64,000 nucleotides of DNA from Liolophura sinensis (Eukaryota > Mollusca > Polyplacophora > Chitonida > Chitonidae). The stretch lies in NCBI RefSeq assembly GCF_032854445.1, contig NC_088304.1, positions 16,405,850 through 16,469,849 on the forward strand, written 5' to 3'. The position numbers and the translations under genes were made by a program. Below, piece by piece: positions 24,701 through 39,700 of the stretch (the stretch's first letter is position 1; each line of letters begins with the position of its first letter). Under the pieces are notes generated by a model, which was given only the letters and a program-made list of their open reading frames with translations, searched no databases and was not told where the DNA came from.

Positions 24701-27700
24701 GAGCATTTTTAGAGGCAGATAAATGTCATAAAATATTACTTTTGGTTCTGAAACTTAAATTTTTCCCGTAAAATATTATTCAAACAAACCTCTAGGCATC
24801 TTTTTAAGATCAATATAACTCTCAGAATTGGGTAAAATGTTTAAATTAATCATGGGTAAAAATTTAGGTCAAATGCAGGAATCAGAATAAACCAGAACTG
24901 ACGTATGTATGTACATCTATGTATGCTTGGGGATTTACATCATACTCATGGCAGGGTGAGTCCATGCCGCCAAAAATGCTGCTGCCCCTGAAGTATCCTG
25001 CCAAAAACACCAGACATGACACCCCACCCTAACCCGTTATACAGACACTGGGCCTACCAGCTCTAACCTCTCACTGCTGAGTGCCAAGTGACACAACACC
25101 AAGTAGCCTATCATGTTTGAAGTCTTTGCCAGGGCCGACCAGAACTAAAGTAAAAAAGAACGAATTGAGAGGCAAAAGCACACAAGCTGGCTGTGAGCAA
25201 GTTATTTATTAATTTATTTTAATTTATTTGATAGTAACACCAAAGAGCTTTTCACTTATATGGGGGCGTGTCAGTTTTATAGGTGCAGGAAACAGGAGTG
25301 TTCGGGGTAACCCGCAGACCTTTAACAAGCTGCATGTACTTTACTCAGGCTTCACCCACTCATGCTCTTGCTTAAAATGTAAATAATACTACTTGTGATA
25401 AACCAACCATTTCATTAACATCCTCCACTATGAGCTTGAGGGATTTCCTAATCACAGGATAGCTCCTGTTGCCATGGGGACGTATAAGACCTGCCTTCTC
25501 CAGGTTCATAATTGTGATTAAATGCTCAAAACCATATGTCTGAAAACAAAAGAGGCAAAAAATAAACACAGCGAAATTGGAGAAGTAAAGCTGTTTGCTT
25601 CTGAACAGGGATTTAATATCACTCTGGAAGGAGACACTGGCGTAAGGGACATAAGCAACCACTCAGTCAAGTTATACTACATGTATATGTGTTTAAATTG
25701 TATCAAAATGTGAAATATTACAGAACAAGCCAAGTTAACATAGCAACACAAGAGGTATAAGTTGTGAGATGAAGTGAAGAAATGGCCACAGATCAAGGAC
25801 GAGCTCAAAGTTTATCATGTGGAACAATTAACTTTCTATCAGGTAAAACAATGACAAACATTCATAGCCACTCTATGGATGCCATCAAATAAATCTATCT
25901 TACCTGTAAAATTTCTCGCTTGTAATATTCCAATACTTTAGGCTTGAGCCCATTATTGCAATATGACTGTATACACACTAACCTCAGCACCTGTAATGAG
26001 AAACAAATATCAGGTGTAAAATGTAAAGAGCTAAATAAGATTCTAAAATGTTTGTCATGTACCACAAATAATTCTCCACTACCATAGCTGAATTAAACAG
26101 GTATTCCATCACCTGTCAAGCAGACCCATGTCCACTGATTGTGCTGTGTTACTGCTGTGGTCTCCCCATATTGCACAGCTAGTCCCCTGATGATCTACTA
26201 ACAAGCTTTCAGTTCACTATAGGTACTTTTCATAGCTGAAATGTACATGACTCAGTAACAGTATCACTGGTATCGGTATTAAAGTCATGGCAAAAGTTGA
26301 CTGTCTACACTTACATGTAACACTGTCTACGATATGAACATGTTTGGATGCAAATGACTTTAAAACTTATCTATATAAACCTAATTTATGGGAAATTACA
26401 GACACTGTATTCATTGTACGTTCAATCTATACACGACTATCTATTTACAATTTTTCAGGTATATTTGGAAAATATGCCAGTGAGTCTGCCCCCACTAGGA
26501 GTCATTGAAGAATTTTAGATATCATCGGCTACAATACTGACCTTAACTATTGACTCTTCTTTGGCAATACAATCCTCAACATATGAATGGGGTTTGTCTG
26601 TTTCTATACCATTGATGAATTCTAAAACACAGTTGTGGAAAAAAAAAAACAAAAAAAAAAACATTATTCCTGTAAGCAGAGTTATATATTGCTATACTGC
26701 TTTGCAGCTTACCGTAATGACCCGAAATATTCGACCAAAATGTCAGCCACTGTGGCTAACAAAGAACTTGTTAGTTGCGCCATGGAGCCCGCAACGTGAC
26801 TGGTTTAATAGGAGCTTCCCAGCTGACAGAGAAAACAAGTCTGGTTGAGCTGTGACAAAGGCAGGCTATTAATTTGTGGAATTAAGAGGGAGGCTTGAAA
26901 ATTTCCGGACAAGTCACACCTACATTTTTATCCATGAATTAAAAGGAACAAAGTATCAACCCACACTTGTTACAAACCTGAAAATTCCAAAATTGTTTCA
27001 AACATGATCCCGTTTATACAGGCATGCTAACCACTGCTTCTCCGATTATCTGAAGTTTACCAGCTACACTGTATCGGCGAATGCATGATACGGGGAAGGG
27101 TTTTTTTCATTTACAGCCCCATAAATAAATGTAACAAATCAGCATACAAATGTATTTCAACGACGAAGACCTGATTGACAAGGATTTTTGGAAAGTTTTC
27201 CAAGTCGCACACGAGTTGTCTTGCTACGATCAAAACTGTCCCTCCATTGCAGAAGAGTTCTATTTTCACGCCATTTCACGCAGGTAACCATCAGTTATAC
27301 ACAGCAGACATAGTCCTGGCAAGGTTTCCGAAACTACCAGGTTTTCAAACCGCATTCTCACATTGCTGTGACAGCTGACTGACATGCCTGTACATCAGTA
27401 AAATCCAATGTAAATTTATTTTATTTATTTATTTACTTGACTGGTGTTTTACGCTGTACTCAAGAATATTTCACTTATACAATGGCGGCCACCATTATGG
27501 TGGGAGGAAACCGGGCAGAGCTGGGGGAAATCCACAACCATCCACAGGTTGCTGGCAGACCTTCCAACATACAGCCGGAGAGGAAGCCAGCATTAGCTGG
27601 GCTTGAACTCACAGCGACTGCATTGGTGAGAGGCTCCTGGGTCATTATGCTGCGCTAGCGTGCTAATCAACTGAGCCACAGAGGCCCCCCAATGTAAATG

Positions 27701-30700
27701 GCTTGTATCTTGGCTTGACAAAACTGTAGGGGTACATTTTCCTCTGTTTTACAGTATTTCTGTTTACAAAGCTATGGACGGGAATGACAGAAAACCAGAT
27801 CAATGCATGCTAAAGCAAGTGATGCCTTTATACGACCTTTGACAACTTCTTGGTAATTTACAAGTAGGTCTGTACTTATGTCAAGTATCTTCTGCGTGTT
27901 AAATTTTTTTGGTTTTAACTTTTAACACAAAGGACATTGGAGTTAAAATGTATATATGACACTTCACTCTGTTCGTGTAAAGGTAGATTATAACAATCTC
28001 TAGTTAATTTTAACTCCCGTTTTCATAACACGGGGATCGTAAATATGCATCAGTTAAACATTGTATTCGCATGTTTGGAAATTGATGCCTTATATCAGCT
28101 TCATATTGCAACAATTTTTAAACATTATATTAGTGCAAGACTATCCTACTCATTTTTTCTGAGAACTGTGTGCCCGTGTGTGTAAATGCCATTATAAGTA
28201 ACTGACAGCTCACAGAATTCAACATTGGCCAATTAGATGAACTTACTTTCATTGACACGCCCCTTGGAATAATGAGTCGTCACAGTAGTGAGATCTCCCG
28301 CCAAATTTACAGGAGAAGACGGGAGTTCATAATTTTACACACCGTAACATGCCCAGTGAAATCTCTACATTTTCTTGTGACTTTGAGATTAACCTTGTTG
28401 CTAAACCTTGCTTCTAAACCATTTCAGTAAAGCCAACACAAAGTCATATACAATTAGGTGTATTTTAATGATGTTCGCAAGACTTAATATATTCACCCTG
28501 GGAAGAATTGAAAAGAGTTACCAAACAGTTACAGGTCTGATCGAGTCTCTGCTGTGATTGCTGTGATTGATGGGTCCCACAAACAATATTTGGAACTTCA
28601 AAGACTATCTGATCTTGATCCGCAGTGCGAAGTTGCGATTTGCATAGCAATACAACTCTGCTGTTAATATTTGAATACGTTCTGTCAGCTACAGTTTGAC
28701 ACTTCCTCACCCTAATTTCCACACATCAAATTATTGGCGCCCACAATGGTAAGATGTGAATGTTCTAAGGCAAATGAGTGTCTCCCATTGCCGTTTTTTT
28801 TTTTTCTTTTTTTTAAATTTGGAGGGACAATACAGGACAATATATTGACATAAATTTACAAGTGACTATATTTTTTCGAATGAAGCCTAAATGTTTTTGA
28901 TCTGCCAGCAACCTGCAGATGGTCATGGGTTTCCCCCGGGCTCTGCCCGGTTTCCTCCCACCATAATGCTGGCCACCGTCGTATAAGCGAAATATTTTTG
29001 AGTACGGCGTAACACACCAATCAAATAAATCAAATAAATCAAATAAATGTTTTCGTATTTTACAATCTCAGTTGTAAATGTCACCAGGTGTGTACCTCCA
29101 GCTTACTTTTTGGGGAAAACGCTAGGTCTGGAAAGTAGACCATAAGAGCAGCGAATCCTGCAGATTATGACTGCAACTGAATGAACCTATCATAAATAAC
29201 ACGGAAGTTAGAATGGTAAGTTTGCAACACCACCACCAAGGACGGCAGAAAACAGTTTAACCCAACAAGTTTTACTGATATAATTTTCCAGTTAAGGCGG
29301 GTTCTCTGCATACTGTTGACATCACTATGCTAGATACCTAGGTTCTCCAGGTCAGTCAATGTCCAGCTGAGCAGTGACCAGCAGTATTTTCATATTATGG
29401 CAGCACAGATTAAATTCACCCTAGGAGGGAATATCCATTGATGATTATTCGGGCGGTCGATGTTTTGCGGTCATCATGGTACATATCCAAAGTGAAACAA
29501 CAGAATAATGTATGAACTCCAAAATGTCAGACTTTCAGTGGGCAACAGCCCACAAACACTATTCAAGCCAAAAACATCAAAGAAGATTTGATTTCGTAGA
29601 CTAAACAACGATCTGCTGACCTGATAAAACCATTCATCTTACATCATAAAGTGTGAATCAAGATCGATAAAAATTATATATATATTGTTGTGGTTGGTCC
29701 GGACTGATTTGTGCTTTTAACCATTGTGTGTGTAATTTGTTGTATTGATCTATTGATCTATTGTAATTTGGTGTATTGATCTATTCGCACACGATGATTA
29801 CAGTTACCAAAACACTGACCTTGTTGACATCTCAGAGTGTCCATAAACTGGTCTGTATTTGTCACTTCTTTTATCAGCTCTGCTATGGATGTGTCTGAAA
29901 CAGTGAAATGAACACGATGTGTGTAAACTCATGAAAGCTAATGTTCACAACATTAAATCGAACACAAAATCAACCATTAAATCTGAATTAATTCCTAATT
30001 TAGTTTTTCAGACGTGTGATAAAAATATTTCAAAAAATTCTACAGAGCATATCAGCAGAAAAAATAGGAAATGGTTATCACCACCTAGCAACTCATTTGG
30101 TGGCGCTATTTTGCCATGTTATACCTATCTAGTGTGATGTCACAAAACTCAAGAACTCCCCTGTACCATTGTGACACTACGTGACAATGAGAAAAATACA
30201 AAAATAACAGATCATAACGTCGTACTAACAATTTTTAGTCGTATGACGGCGAAGGAGTCCTTAGAGTGCATGTACGCGTAATGTGCCTCCTTCTTGCACG
30301 CACCGCTCTTTAATCCAATGCTGCTTCAGCTTCATTGAGATGACTTACGAAAGACAAGTAAGCCACCCCACCCAAGCCATTATACTGACATGGGTCATCC
30401 CCTTAATACTAAACACCAAGCGACTAAGCTACAACTTCCACTTTTAAGATCTTGGGTTTGACCTGCCCCAGGACTGTGTCTGCAAAACTTAAGGCCATGG
30501 AGGGGTATTTCATAAAAATTTTTATCTCCAACGCTGTAACACACTGCCACAGAAACTGCATCAGGTTTTTAAATAGGGTGTGCTCTCACGTTGGTATTGG
30601 GCCATCCTTGGTGGAACAAAACCCAACCTCAGAACAATCTCCATGGTGCCAGCAATAGGCTAAGCTGGCTGTACTGCCATCAGGGAATTTACCAAACATA

Positions 30701-33700
30701 GCAGGAAATCATTTGAAACAGAATCATTCTTGCAGAGGTTGGGAATAACAATGTAACAACACAATATCTTTCTCAGGCAAGGGCTCTCCTAAGACCAGTT
30801 CACCCAAACAAGTCACTGCAGTCCCCTGTCCAGCATGTAGTTACTGTAACACGGGTAGCGAATCTCAGTTCCCTGTACATAAATATGTGGGCCAAAATGC
30901 TTCAATTTAATACTTAACATAGCACTAAAATCTGATTTATTGCATCAGTGTCTGTCCACCAATGTGGTTGCTGTGAGTTCAAATCCATCTCACGCTGGCT
31001 TCCTCTCCGGTTGTAAGTGAGAAGGTTTGACAGCAATCTGCAGATGGTCATGGGTTAGCTTGGTTTCCTCCCTCCATAATGCTGGCCACCATCATATAAG
31101 TGAAATATTCTTGAATACGGCATAAAACATCAATCAAATAAATAAATCAAACAAACTGATGTCTGTCTATCCACCACAAGAAGCCCCACTGACAATCAAG
31201 AGTTTATTTGATCAGTGTTTAAATATTAATTCGAACCTAACAAAATGGCCATTTGTGCTGATCATAATCCATAAATAAACAGTAATTAACTTCAATAATG
31301 TATGAAATTTCACAAAATCTGGCCCTGTAGTTTTGAATATATACTGTAAATCTTCGACCTTTTCAACCACTTAAACACTTTTTTCAGTGGAATTTATGCA
31401 AACAGCTATTATGGAAATGACGCTAAAGATAATCTGTTCGTGTCATTAAAGATGTAAGCTTCATAAACTGTGCAATTATTTCACTGCGCCCCGTATTTCT
31501 CTCAGAATGTTTCAAAATATTATTTGCAGAGGCTGTTGACAAGGTTGAAGAATTAGGGTAACTTGAATACATAGTTAATATTTATAGTGTTAAATGAACT
31601 CTGAACTGAATAAATAGGTTAAGAGTCATTTGTGCCAACCCCACTAGTCCCCAGTATGTTCTCAGAGGCCCACCTGAATCCATGAATGAGGTTTCACTTA
31701 ATTTGTTAGGCAGTTTTGGAGATGTAATGGTTCCAGCTACTTGTATGTAGCCAAATATGAATTCTGACAACAAGAAAGTAGGTCAAAAGCAGGTAAAATA
31801 ATTTAGTATTAGTACATCAGTGAAATCCCAGTATTTCCTTCACTGATAAAAATGATATCTTCACCAGTTAGATATCACTTTTGTTATTACATTTTGCTAT
31901 TACACTGCTGGAGACCTTGACCCATGACCCACAGTGGACCGGAACTACATTTGAACATGCCATCTGGTACATTCATGTCAGGATTTCATGTCTGCCGTGG
32001 AATTTTCATGGACCGCATCACAAGGCCGTGCACTTTCGTGCATTATATAGTTCGCCAAAAAAAAAAGAGGTAGAAATTCTTCATGTGCTTAATTTACTTA
32101 AATACCTATATTGCATTAGCAATAAGCACCCTTGTAGGATGTATAATTAAAAACAGACAGCATTTAAAACTGTAGAAAGGTTTTGTGAGTGCAGACGTGA
32201 ACGAAATTGCAGCGCGTATGAATAGAATCAGAAATACGACACAGATGGCACATTGCTTATTTTTTTAACGGATGCAACTGATAAACTGATACGCATTTAT
32301 ATACATGTAGAGAAAATGTCAGGATATAAATAATAAACAGAATATTGCACAGTGAAGGTTGAATACCATAAATATTGTTTTCATGAAATGTAGAAATGAT
32401 AACCTCTCCACCTTTCCACCTCTCAATCAAACGATATTTATGGTATTTAACCTTCACTGTGCAATATCCTCTATATTCTACAAAGCTAATTTTTGATTGG
32501 CTGCCTACAGGACCTAACACAAATAAGTTCACAAAATTGTATGACTATACATGAATTGGTCTGCAAGACATTCTGATAAGAGACAATATGATGGACTGAC
32601 TTGGCTACAAAGTTGACGAATGAGTAAAATAAATCAGATATATTAATCAAAATGCTTGATGGATGTGTATGCACGGAAGTATTGCTATATTACAATACAT
32701 ACGTGTTGCCAGTGACTGCCTGGCCCCCTGCAGGTGTGGTAACTTGGATACAAATGTCTTCATCTCGCTAACAGTCTTGGCTGTGTGGCGTTCCTAAACC
32801 AGCGGCAATAAAAATTACAAGTGAAGCATAAAAAAAAGTAAGAATAAAGAAGGATACTTTTCCACTTCCACAAGACTTTCTGTAAGAAATGCATTACTTC
32901 TATTTCAACTTCTATATAATTTTTTAGATATAATTTATTTATTTGACTGGTGTTACATAGGGATTTTTCTTATCCTGGAATTCCTTCTTTTTTTTTTTTG
33001 GCTGTGACCAAAGACAAGATCAATTTTATTTTTTGTTTTCAGAACTGAAACAAGCCTTATTATTTGCTCAATGTTCGTGTTTCTATGATTTCAGGTTTTT
33101 CAAGGCTTTCCGATCAGACATGTCTGTAAAAGAAAAACTGCCCAGAATAGCCACAATTTTCCACAATTTAGATGAATTTTTTTCTTCTCTTTCGTTCATA
33201 CCTCAACCCTGAAAAAAGTTTTATTCTGGCTGTAAAATAGAAATTTAAATTTGTTTGACTTAAACAAGAATAACGAAACTTAAACAAAATCAGCAAAAGC
33301 TGGATTTGAGCCTGTGACATTTGGTCATGGGCTAGAAAACTGGATATAAACCATTATATCTCTTGCTTAATAGTCTTTCATCTCATACATATTTCATTTT
33401 GTGTTTCCTTAGTGTTTTTCTCTGTCTTTAAAATGAGTTGCCATGGTAGTTTATTTATTTATTTATTTGATTGGTGTTTTATGCCGTACTCAAGAATATT
33501 TCACTTATACGACGGCGGCCAGCATTATGGTGGGTGGAAATTGGGCACAGCCTGGGGGAAACCCACAATCATCCGCAGGTTGCTGCCAGACCTTCCCATG
33601 TACGGCCGGAGAGGAAGCCAGCATGAGCTAGACTTGAACTCACATCGACCGCATTGGTGAGAGACTTCTGGGTCATTACGCTGCATTAGCGCGCTAACCA

Positions 33701-36700
33701 ACTGAGCCACGGAGGCCCTGCCATAGTAGTTACAATCAACTTAGCCCACAATGGCATTGCGCAAGAGGCCCAAATTGAAAGCAAATTCTTCACTCCAGAA
33801 ACAGTAATCAGTATTCTTATGACTGAGAACAAAACTTGGCATTTGACTTCTGAACACTTCCTATGTATAAAATAGAACACACTTACATCGAACTGAGCTG
33901 TGATGGCTTTGGCTTTCTTACTGACAACGGCTCCAACAGCATTAAAGTTCTTATCTCTTAAATCAGCGTACAGTTCATCAGAGGAATTCAATATGAATTT
34001 CTTGGGTTCAGTTGATACTTCAGGGGTTACACCTCCTTCCTTCTGATTACTCCTGTTGAACTTTTCTGGTGGTAATTTAACACTAGCTGTTGAACAGACA
34101 AAAAAATGAATGTATCCCATAAAACACTTCAATTCACTAGAAGATATCATTCGGAACATGGTTTCTTAAAAAACAGTATTATCACTAATGAACCCAGATT
34201 ACATGTTGTTTCAATCATTTATGGAGGTATCTGTTGCTCAAGTAACATGTGAAGGAAGCCATGCAGAGTGTTATGGGACCAACAGGTACCTGACAAATCT
34301 CTGGACTTCCAGATCTGCACAATCTTATGAAAATCCACTAACCAACAGGTGCCTGACAAACCTCTGGATATTAAAATGTGCACGACTTTATGAAATCTTT
34401 GGACTTCATGCTGTACTAATTCAGCCAGTCCCTGGTCTGTCATTTTGGATGTTCTCCAGGTCACTTGGCCAGTAAATACTCTTTCAGCAATAAGCACTTT
34501 GCAATGGAAGTATTGCAAAATGTCCTCTACAGATGTGAGCCGTCACATACTTACACGTCCTCTACAGGTGTGAGTCGTCACATACTTACATGTCCTCTAC
34601 AGGTGTGTCGCACATACTTAAAATGTCCTCTACGGGTGTGAGCTGTCACATACCTACATGTCCTCTACAGGGGTGAGCCGTCACATACCTACATGTCCTC
34701 TACAGGTGTGAGTCGTCACATACCTACATGTCCTTTATAGGTGTGAGCCATCACATACCTACATGTCCTCTACATTGTGTAAGCCGTCACATACCTACAT
34801 GTCCTCTACAGGTGTCAGCCGTCACATACCTACATGTCCTCTACATGTGTTAGCCGTCATATACCTACATGTCCTCTACAGGTGTCAGCTGTCACATACC
34901 TACATGTACGTGTGCACATCTAAGTTCACAATGGGCCAAAGACGGCCATAAATTTTTCGAAACCATAGATGATACCACATGAAACTCAGAACTAATCTGA
35001 AACTTGTCTTGTTGAAACCGTGTACCAAGTTTCAAAAAAGTATGATAAACCACGATGAAAAAACATCTGGAAAACTGTTTCTAGAAAAACAGATGAGTAG
35101 GGGAATAATACATCTAAGCATCAAGGTGAGCTAGAGCTCATATCTTGGAGTTACCTACTATTGCTAAGCCCGAAGATTTCATCTATCAAGCCCTCATAGG
35201 TGAGCTGTGAAAGGAGAGGGGTCAAGAGGTCAACGTTTCTGTCCAGGATCAGCAGGTTGTCAATCTGCGGAGGAATCTGGGGCTCTCTGCCCGCCATCTC
35301 CCGGCGCATGCGTAACATCATGTCAACTACTTGCTGCAACAGTGCAAAACCTGAAGTTGCAATATTTAAATTACGTAATCCACACAGCAGAAGGCCCTGA
35401 TGTCTGGGTCATGATTCTGACAGTGCTATGATGTGGTTGAATTATTTCTGATGTACCATGAATACCATAATCATCTGTTTGTTTAAAACTTGGCTAGGTA
35501 GTAGTAATGACATCAGATTAAAAGATGAGGTTGGGAGTGTTAGGCTAACCTTTGATAGGTCAATTAATTAGTTAATTTTGAAAATCAATATTGACATTGA
35601 AATTTAAAACAGCACTTTATGCAGTCATCTGCATGAACTACATTCTCAGTATTTAATTTTAATCCAAGTCACAACCCAATTAGTAAGTTACATTTCTGAA
35701 AATAAGGAGTCAAAAATTAAACTGAAATTTAGACATTCAGACAGATATAGTCCAATTTCCACACTTGTGTCCATATGCTTTGCATTTTACTGAAATTTAT
35801 AGGACTTGGTCTGCAAGGCTTCACGGAATAAGGCGAAACTCAGACTGGATCACGCCTTACCCTAGCGCAATCCCCCTTCCCATGGATGTTTGGGATGGTC
35901 CCATACAGAGCTTGTAACGTCATTAATGATCGCGCTGCGTAGAACATTGTGGTATGATCATTCTCCAAGTAGCACTCCTGAAATGCATGATTTACATCAG
36001 TATACAAATTAAAAACAGTCAGTATAATCAATGGCGGCATTTATAACGTACATATACACATTTGAAACATACTATTGAAAACACATGTATTCAGATTCAT
36101 AACTTAATGCTACACAGTATCTAAAACAACCAGCATTGCTGCTTTGCAATTTATTTATTACTGGAAAAGTCAGTATTCAATTATACCCAATGTTATCTTC
36201 ATGCTCCAGATACAATATTGTTGCAGCCCCATCTAGGATTGATATATTTTTTTAGTTGATCACAAATTTTATGATATACTTAAGAACATTCGCAATATCA
36301 TGGCAGTGGCGTGGATTATGGATGGGGAAAAGTAGGCACAGCTTAGAGAAAACCACTTCCCCATGTCAGATGTCTGACAAAGCCCGTGACTCACAGTCAC
36401 AAGTGTCAAATTTCAAACTGGCAGAAAATTTTTAAAACATCCCATAACATAATAACTGATGTATTTGTCTAACCTGTTCATGTTTGCAGTTTTGCCTTTT
36501 CAAAACAAAAAATTAAATTCTACTCACCCTAAAAGACTCCTTCATTTCCATGGACAGAAGGTCGTTATCAAAGGGAATTAACTCTAGATTGAACTCTTCA
36601 ACATTGGCAAACGTTCCATAGACACCAGCTTCCTGCAAGATTGGGGTGATTTCTTTAGTTTATAGAAGAGTGTTGAGATCCATCAACAACTGACAAATAC

Positions 36701-39700
36701 TACAAGGTAAGTACTTGTTTCTGAGGGCAAGAAAATGTAATGCATCACTGAGGGGCAGACCAAGGACCACAACTCTTGTAATATCAGTCATGTCACCTAT
36801 TGATTGCTATCAAAAAGTGCCTGCAAATTTTTACGGCAAAAGAAAGCAGTGATCTGTTAGTTTAGAGTACAAATTCATAGTACAGACAAAGATGCTTATA
36901 GAGGTTCAAAGACTTAAAGCAAAGGCAGAATATACATGTACTATCTGAGTTGGGTGATAAGTTATTTCCTTACTTTCAATCGTTTTTCACAGAGCAAACT
37001 CTTTCTTGGTACAAATATTATGTGGAAATCTTTCCTGAAGCCGCCTTTCTGCTCTTCCCTGAACCAAAAAGATGGAAAATAATATTACACCATAGATAGT
37101 CATATGCCCCGTAATTATCTTTTTGTGACATCAACATAATATTCAAAGATATTTCAGTGACATAATATAGCAGATTTGAAGATTTTAATTTTTCAACAAA
37201 AAAATATATAATAATTTAAAAAAAAAATAATAACAATGACAATATGACAGAAACAAGATTTGAACTTGACTCCTACCTGATGTGAGAATGACATGTCGAA
37301 TTCTTTATGTGTATTTGCAAAGTGATAACCATATACACATTATTACAATGAGCAATGAACAAATATCTTTCTGCTATGATCAAAGCCGAATGACAAGAAT
37401 AGTCACAACAGAACATGGGTGTTATATGAAAAAAATTATTATTTTGGAATGACAAGGTGAAGAACTAATGGTTCACTTACTGTAGAACACTCTGAGCAAC
37501 TTGATCCATCAGCTCTAGCCGGGGGCGGCTCACAAAGATGATGTTATGGACATTGCTAGGAGGAAGGGCTGTCCCCTGTAACGGGAACATCTTCTCCACT
37601 TCATGCTCCTACAAAGCAATCACTTTACAATATTATTACTGTAATTTTCCCACCTTTTCGCATGTTTGCAAGGTGTTTATTCAAGCATATTCTGAATGTA
37701 TTATTCCGTTTTGACTGATAAAATTATAGTTTTTGTGGAGTATTCATTTATTTATTTATTTGATTGGTGTTTTACGCCGTACTCAAGAATATTTCATTTA
37801 TACGACAGCGGCCAGCATTATGGTGGGAGGAAACCGAGCAGAGCCCAGAGAAAACCCACAACCATCCGCAGGTTCCTGGCAGACATTCCCACTTACGGCA
37901 GGAAAGGGAGCCAGCATGAGCCAGACTTAAACTCACAGCATTTGTGGAGTAAGGACACTGGCAATCCAAGCAATGTAGATTTTTCTCCAGAATCAAATAA
38001 AAATGTGCATAAATTGCACTGAAAGTTGCAGTTACATCAGGAAATATAACATATACATGTATGTGTAAATTATCAGGGAAAAAAATTAAATGAAATAATT
38101 TGTCTCCTCAATACTGTTGCAACAAAATTTTGATAAAAAGTACAAATTAGCCATAACATTTACATGCAAAATTTGACAAAAAGCAGAGAGCCTTAACAGC
38201 CTTTCTGAGATACTGCATTATGCGGTAATATCTTCACCACCTATCAATTACATAATATAAAGTCACTAGAATTTCACAAAAATTTTATGACATAATTTAT
38301 AAACAGAATCACCAAATTCACTTTCCTTTTTTGTGGTGCAACTTACATGTACAATTCTTCAGAGTCATACCAGTAATAATGAGGAAACATGAAACAAATT
38401 GTTGGAATCTGCGAAAATTTAATACGCAGAAAAAGCAAGAGCAAAAAAAAAAGAAAGAACTTAACCTTCAGAAGTGAGTATTCTGCTATTAAACCGAAAG
38501 GTCCAGTCAACTGATCATCCCAAACTAAGGCCTGAAAAGAAAACAGTACTTATTTACTTATTTGATTGGAGGTTTACATGTACTCAGATAATGATGTGTA
38601 TGTAGCATAATGTTAATAATAACATTTCAATTCAGAATGGAGTCATTAAGGAAAGCAAATTGTAAATTATAAGTAGGACAAACCATCAGGAAAGTACATA
38701 CATAACAGTATATACAATTCCTTGATCTATAATGATTAAATTTTTTAAAACCACATTTCAAACAATCCAACACTTTTGATATGCAGATGTGTCAGCGATA
38801 TCCATTTTATGAACTGTCACAGATACCACAGAACAGAACCACAGATAGACACAGTGTTCTATTGGCTAGTAAAGTTACAACTGTTCAATTATTATACTAC
38901 ACCCAGTCACATTATACTGACAAATGCCCAGCCAGACCTGTTTTCTAGCTTAGCCTTCCAGTATTTTAAAGTCTTTGTTATGACCTGACCAGGGCTTGAT
39001 CGAAGGTGTACCAGATGTTGAGGCAAACGTTCCAACCATTAGGCCACCCATGCAGTCCAGTAAATGAGTAATTGCCAAGAACAATACAAATGGATCAAGG
39101 TATATACTGGCATACACAACTTCTTTTTCTTTGAGGACAACATAGTCTGAAATTCACATGCTAAGATCACTTATTTACACTGACAGGAGTCGCCTGAGCA
39201 CACATCCTATTTGAAAGTTCTGCTGGCTGCCATCTCATGAGATGTCAAGCTGACTACTCCATTGGTGGACCATTATCATTTGACAAACTCTGAATCTTAA
39301 AGTACCGTGTGTGTTTCCTTTCTCTTTTCTGCACTGCCAGCATGAGTCATGTGATACACACATTCTGACACAAAGGCGACGATGTGATATTTTAGAATGA
39401 TATCTTGGGGTTATATGTGAATTTGCATGTCCTGAGGTGTACCTGTAACTAAAAATCAAACTAGTCTTAATACAGGTGTCTGGGATCACGTTGCCATAAT
39501 GAAACTAGTATTGTTATAATCTGATAACAATGCTAGTTTCTACGTTGCAACGTTACACGCGAAAATAAACCAAGTTGTCCATCCATAAGAATCTCTCTGT
39601 GCTATTCCCAACTTCTAAAAAAGAATCTGAAAGGACTGGAGTATCTCCCTTGTGCAGTCGGTATTGTTGTTGTTGTAAAGACACACCTCCTTGCGGAATA

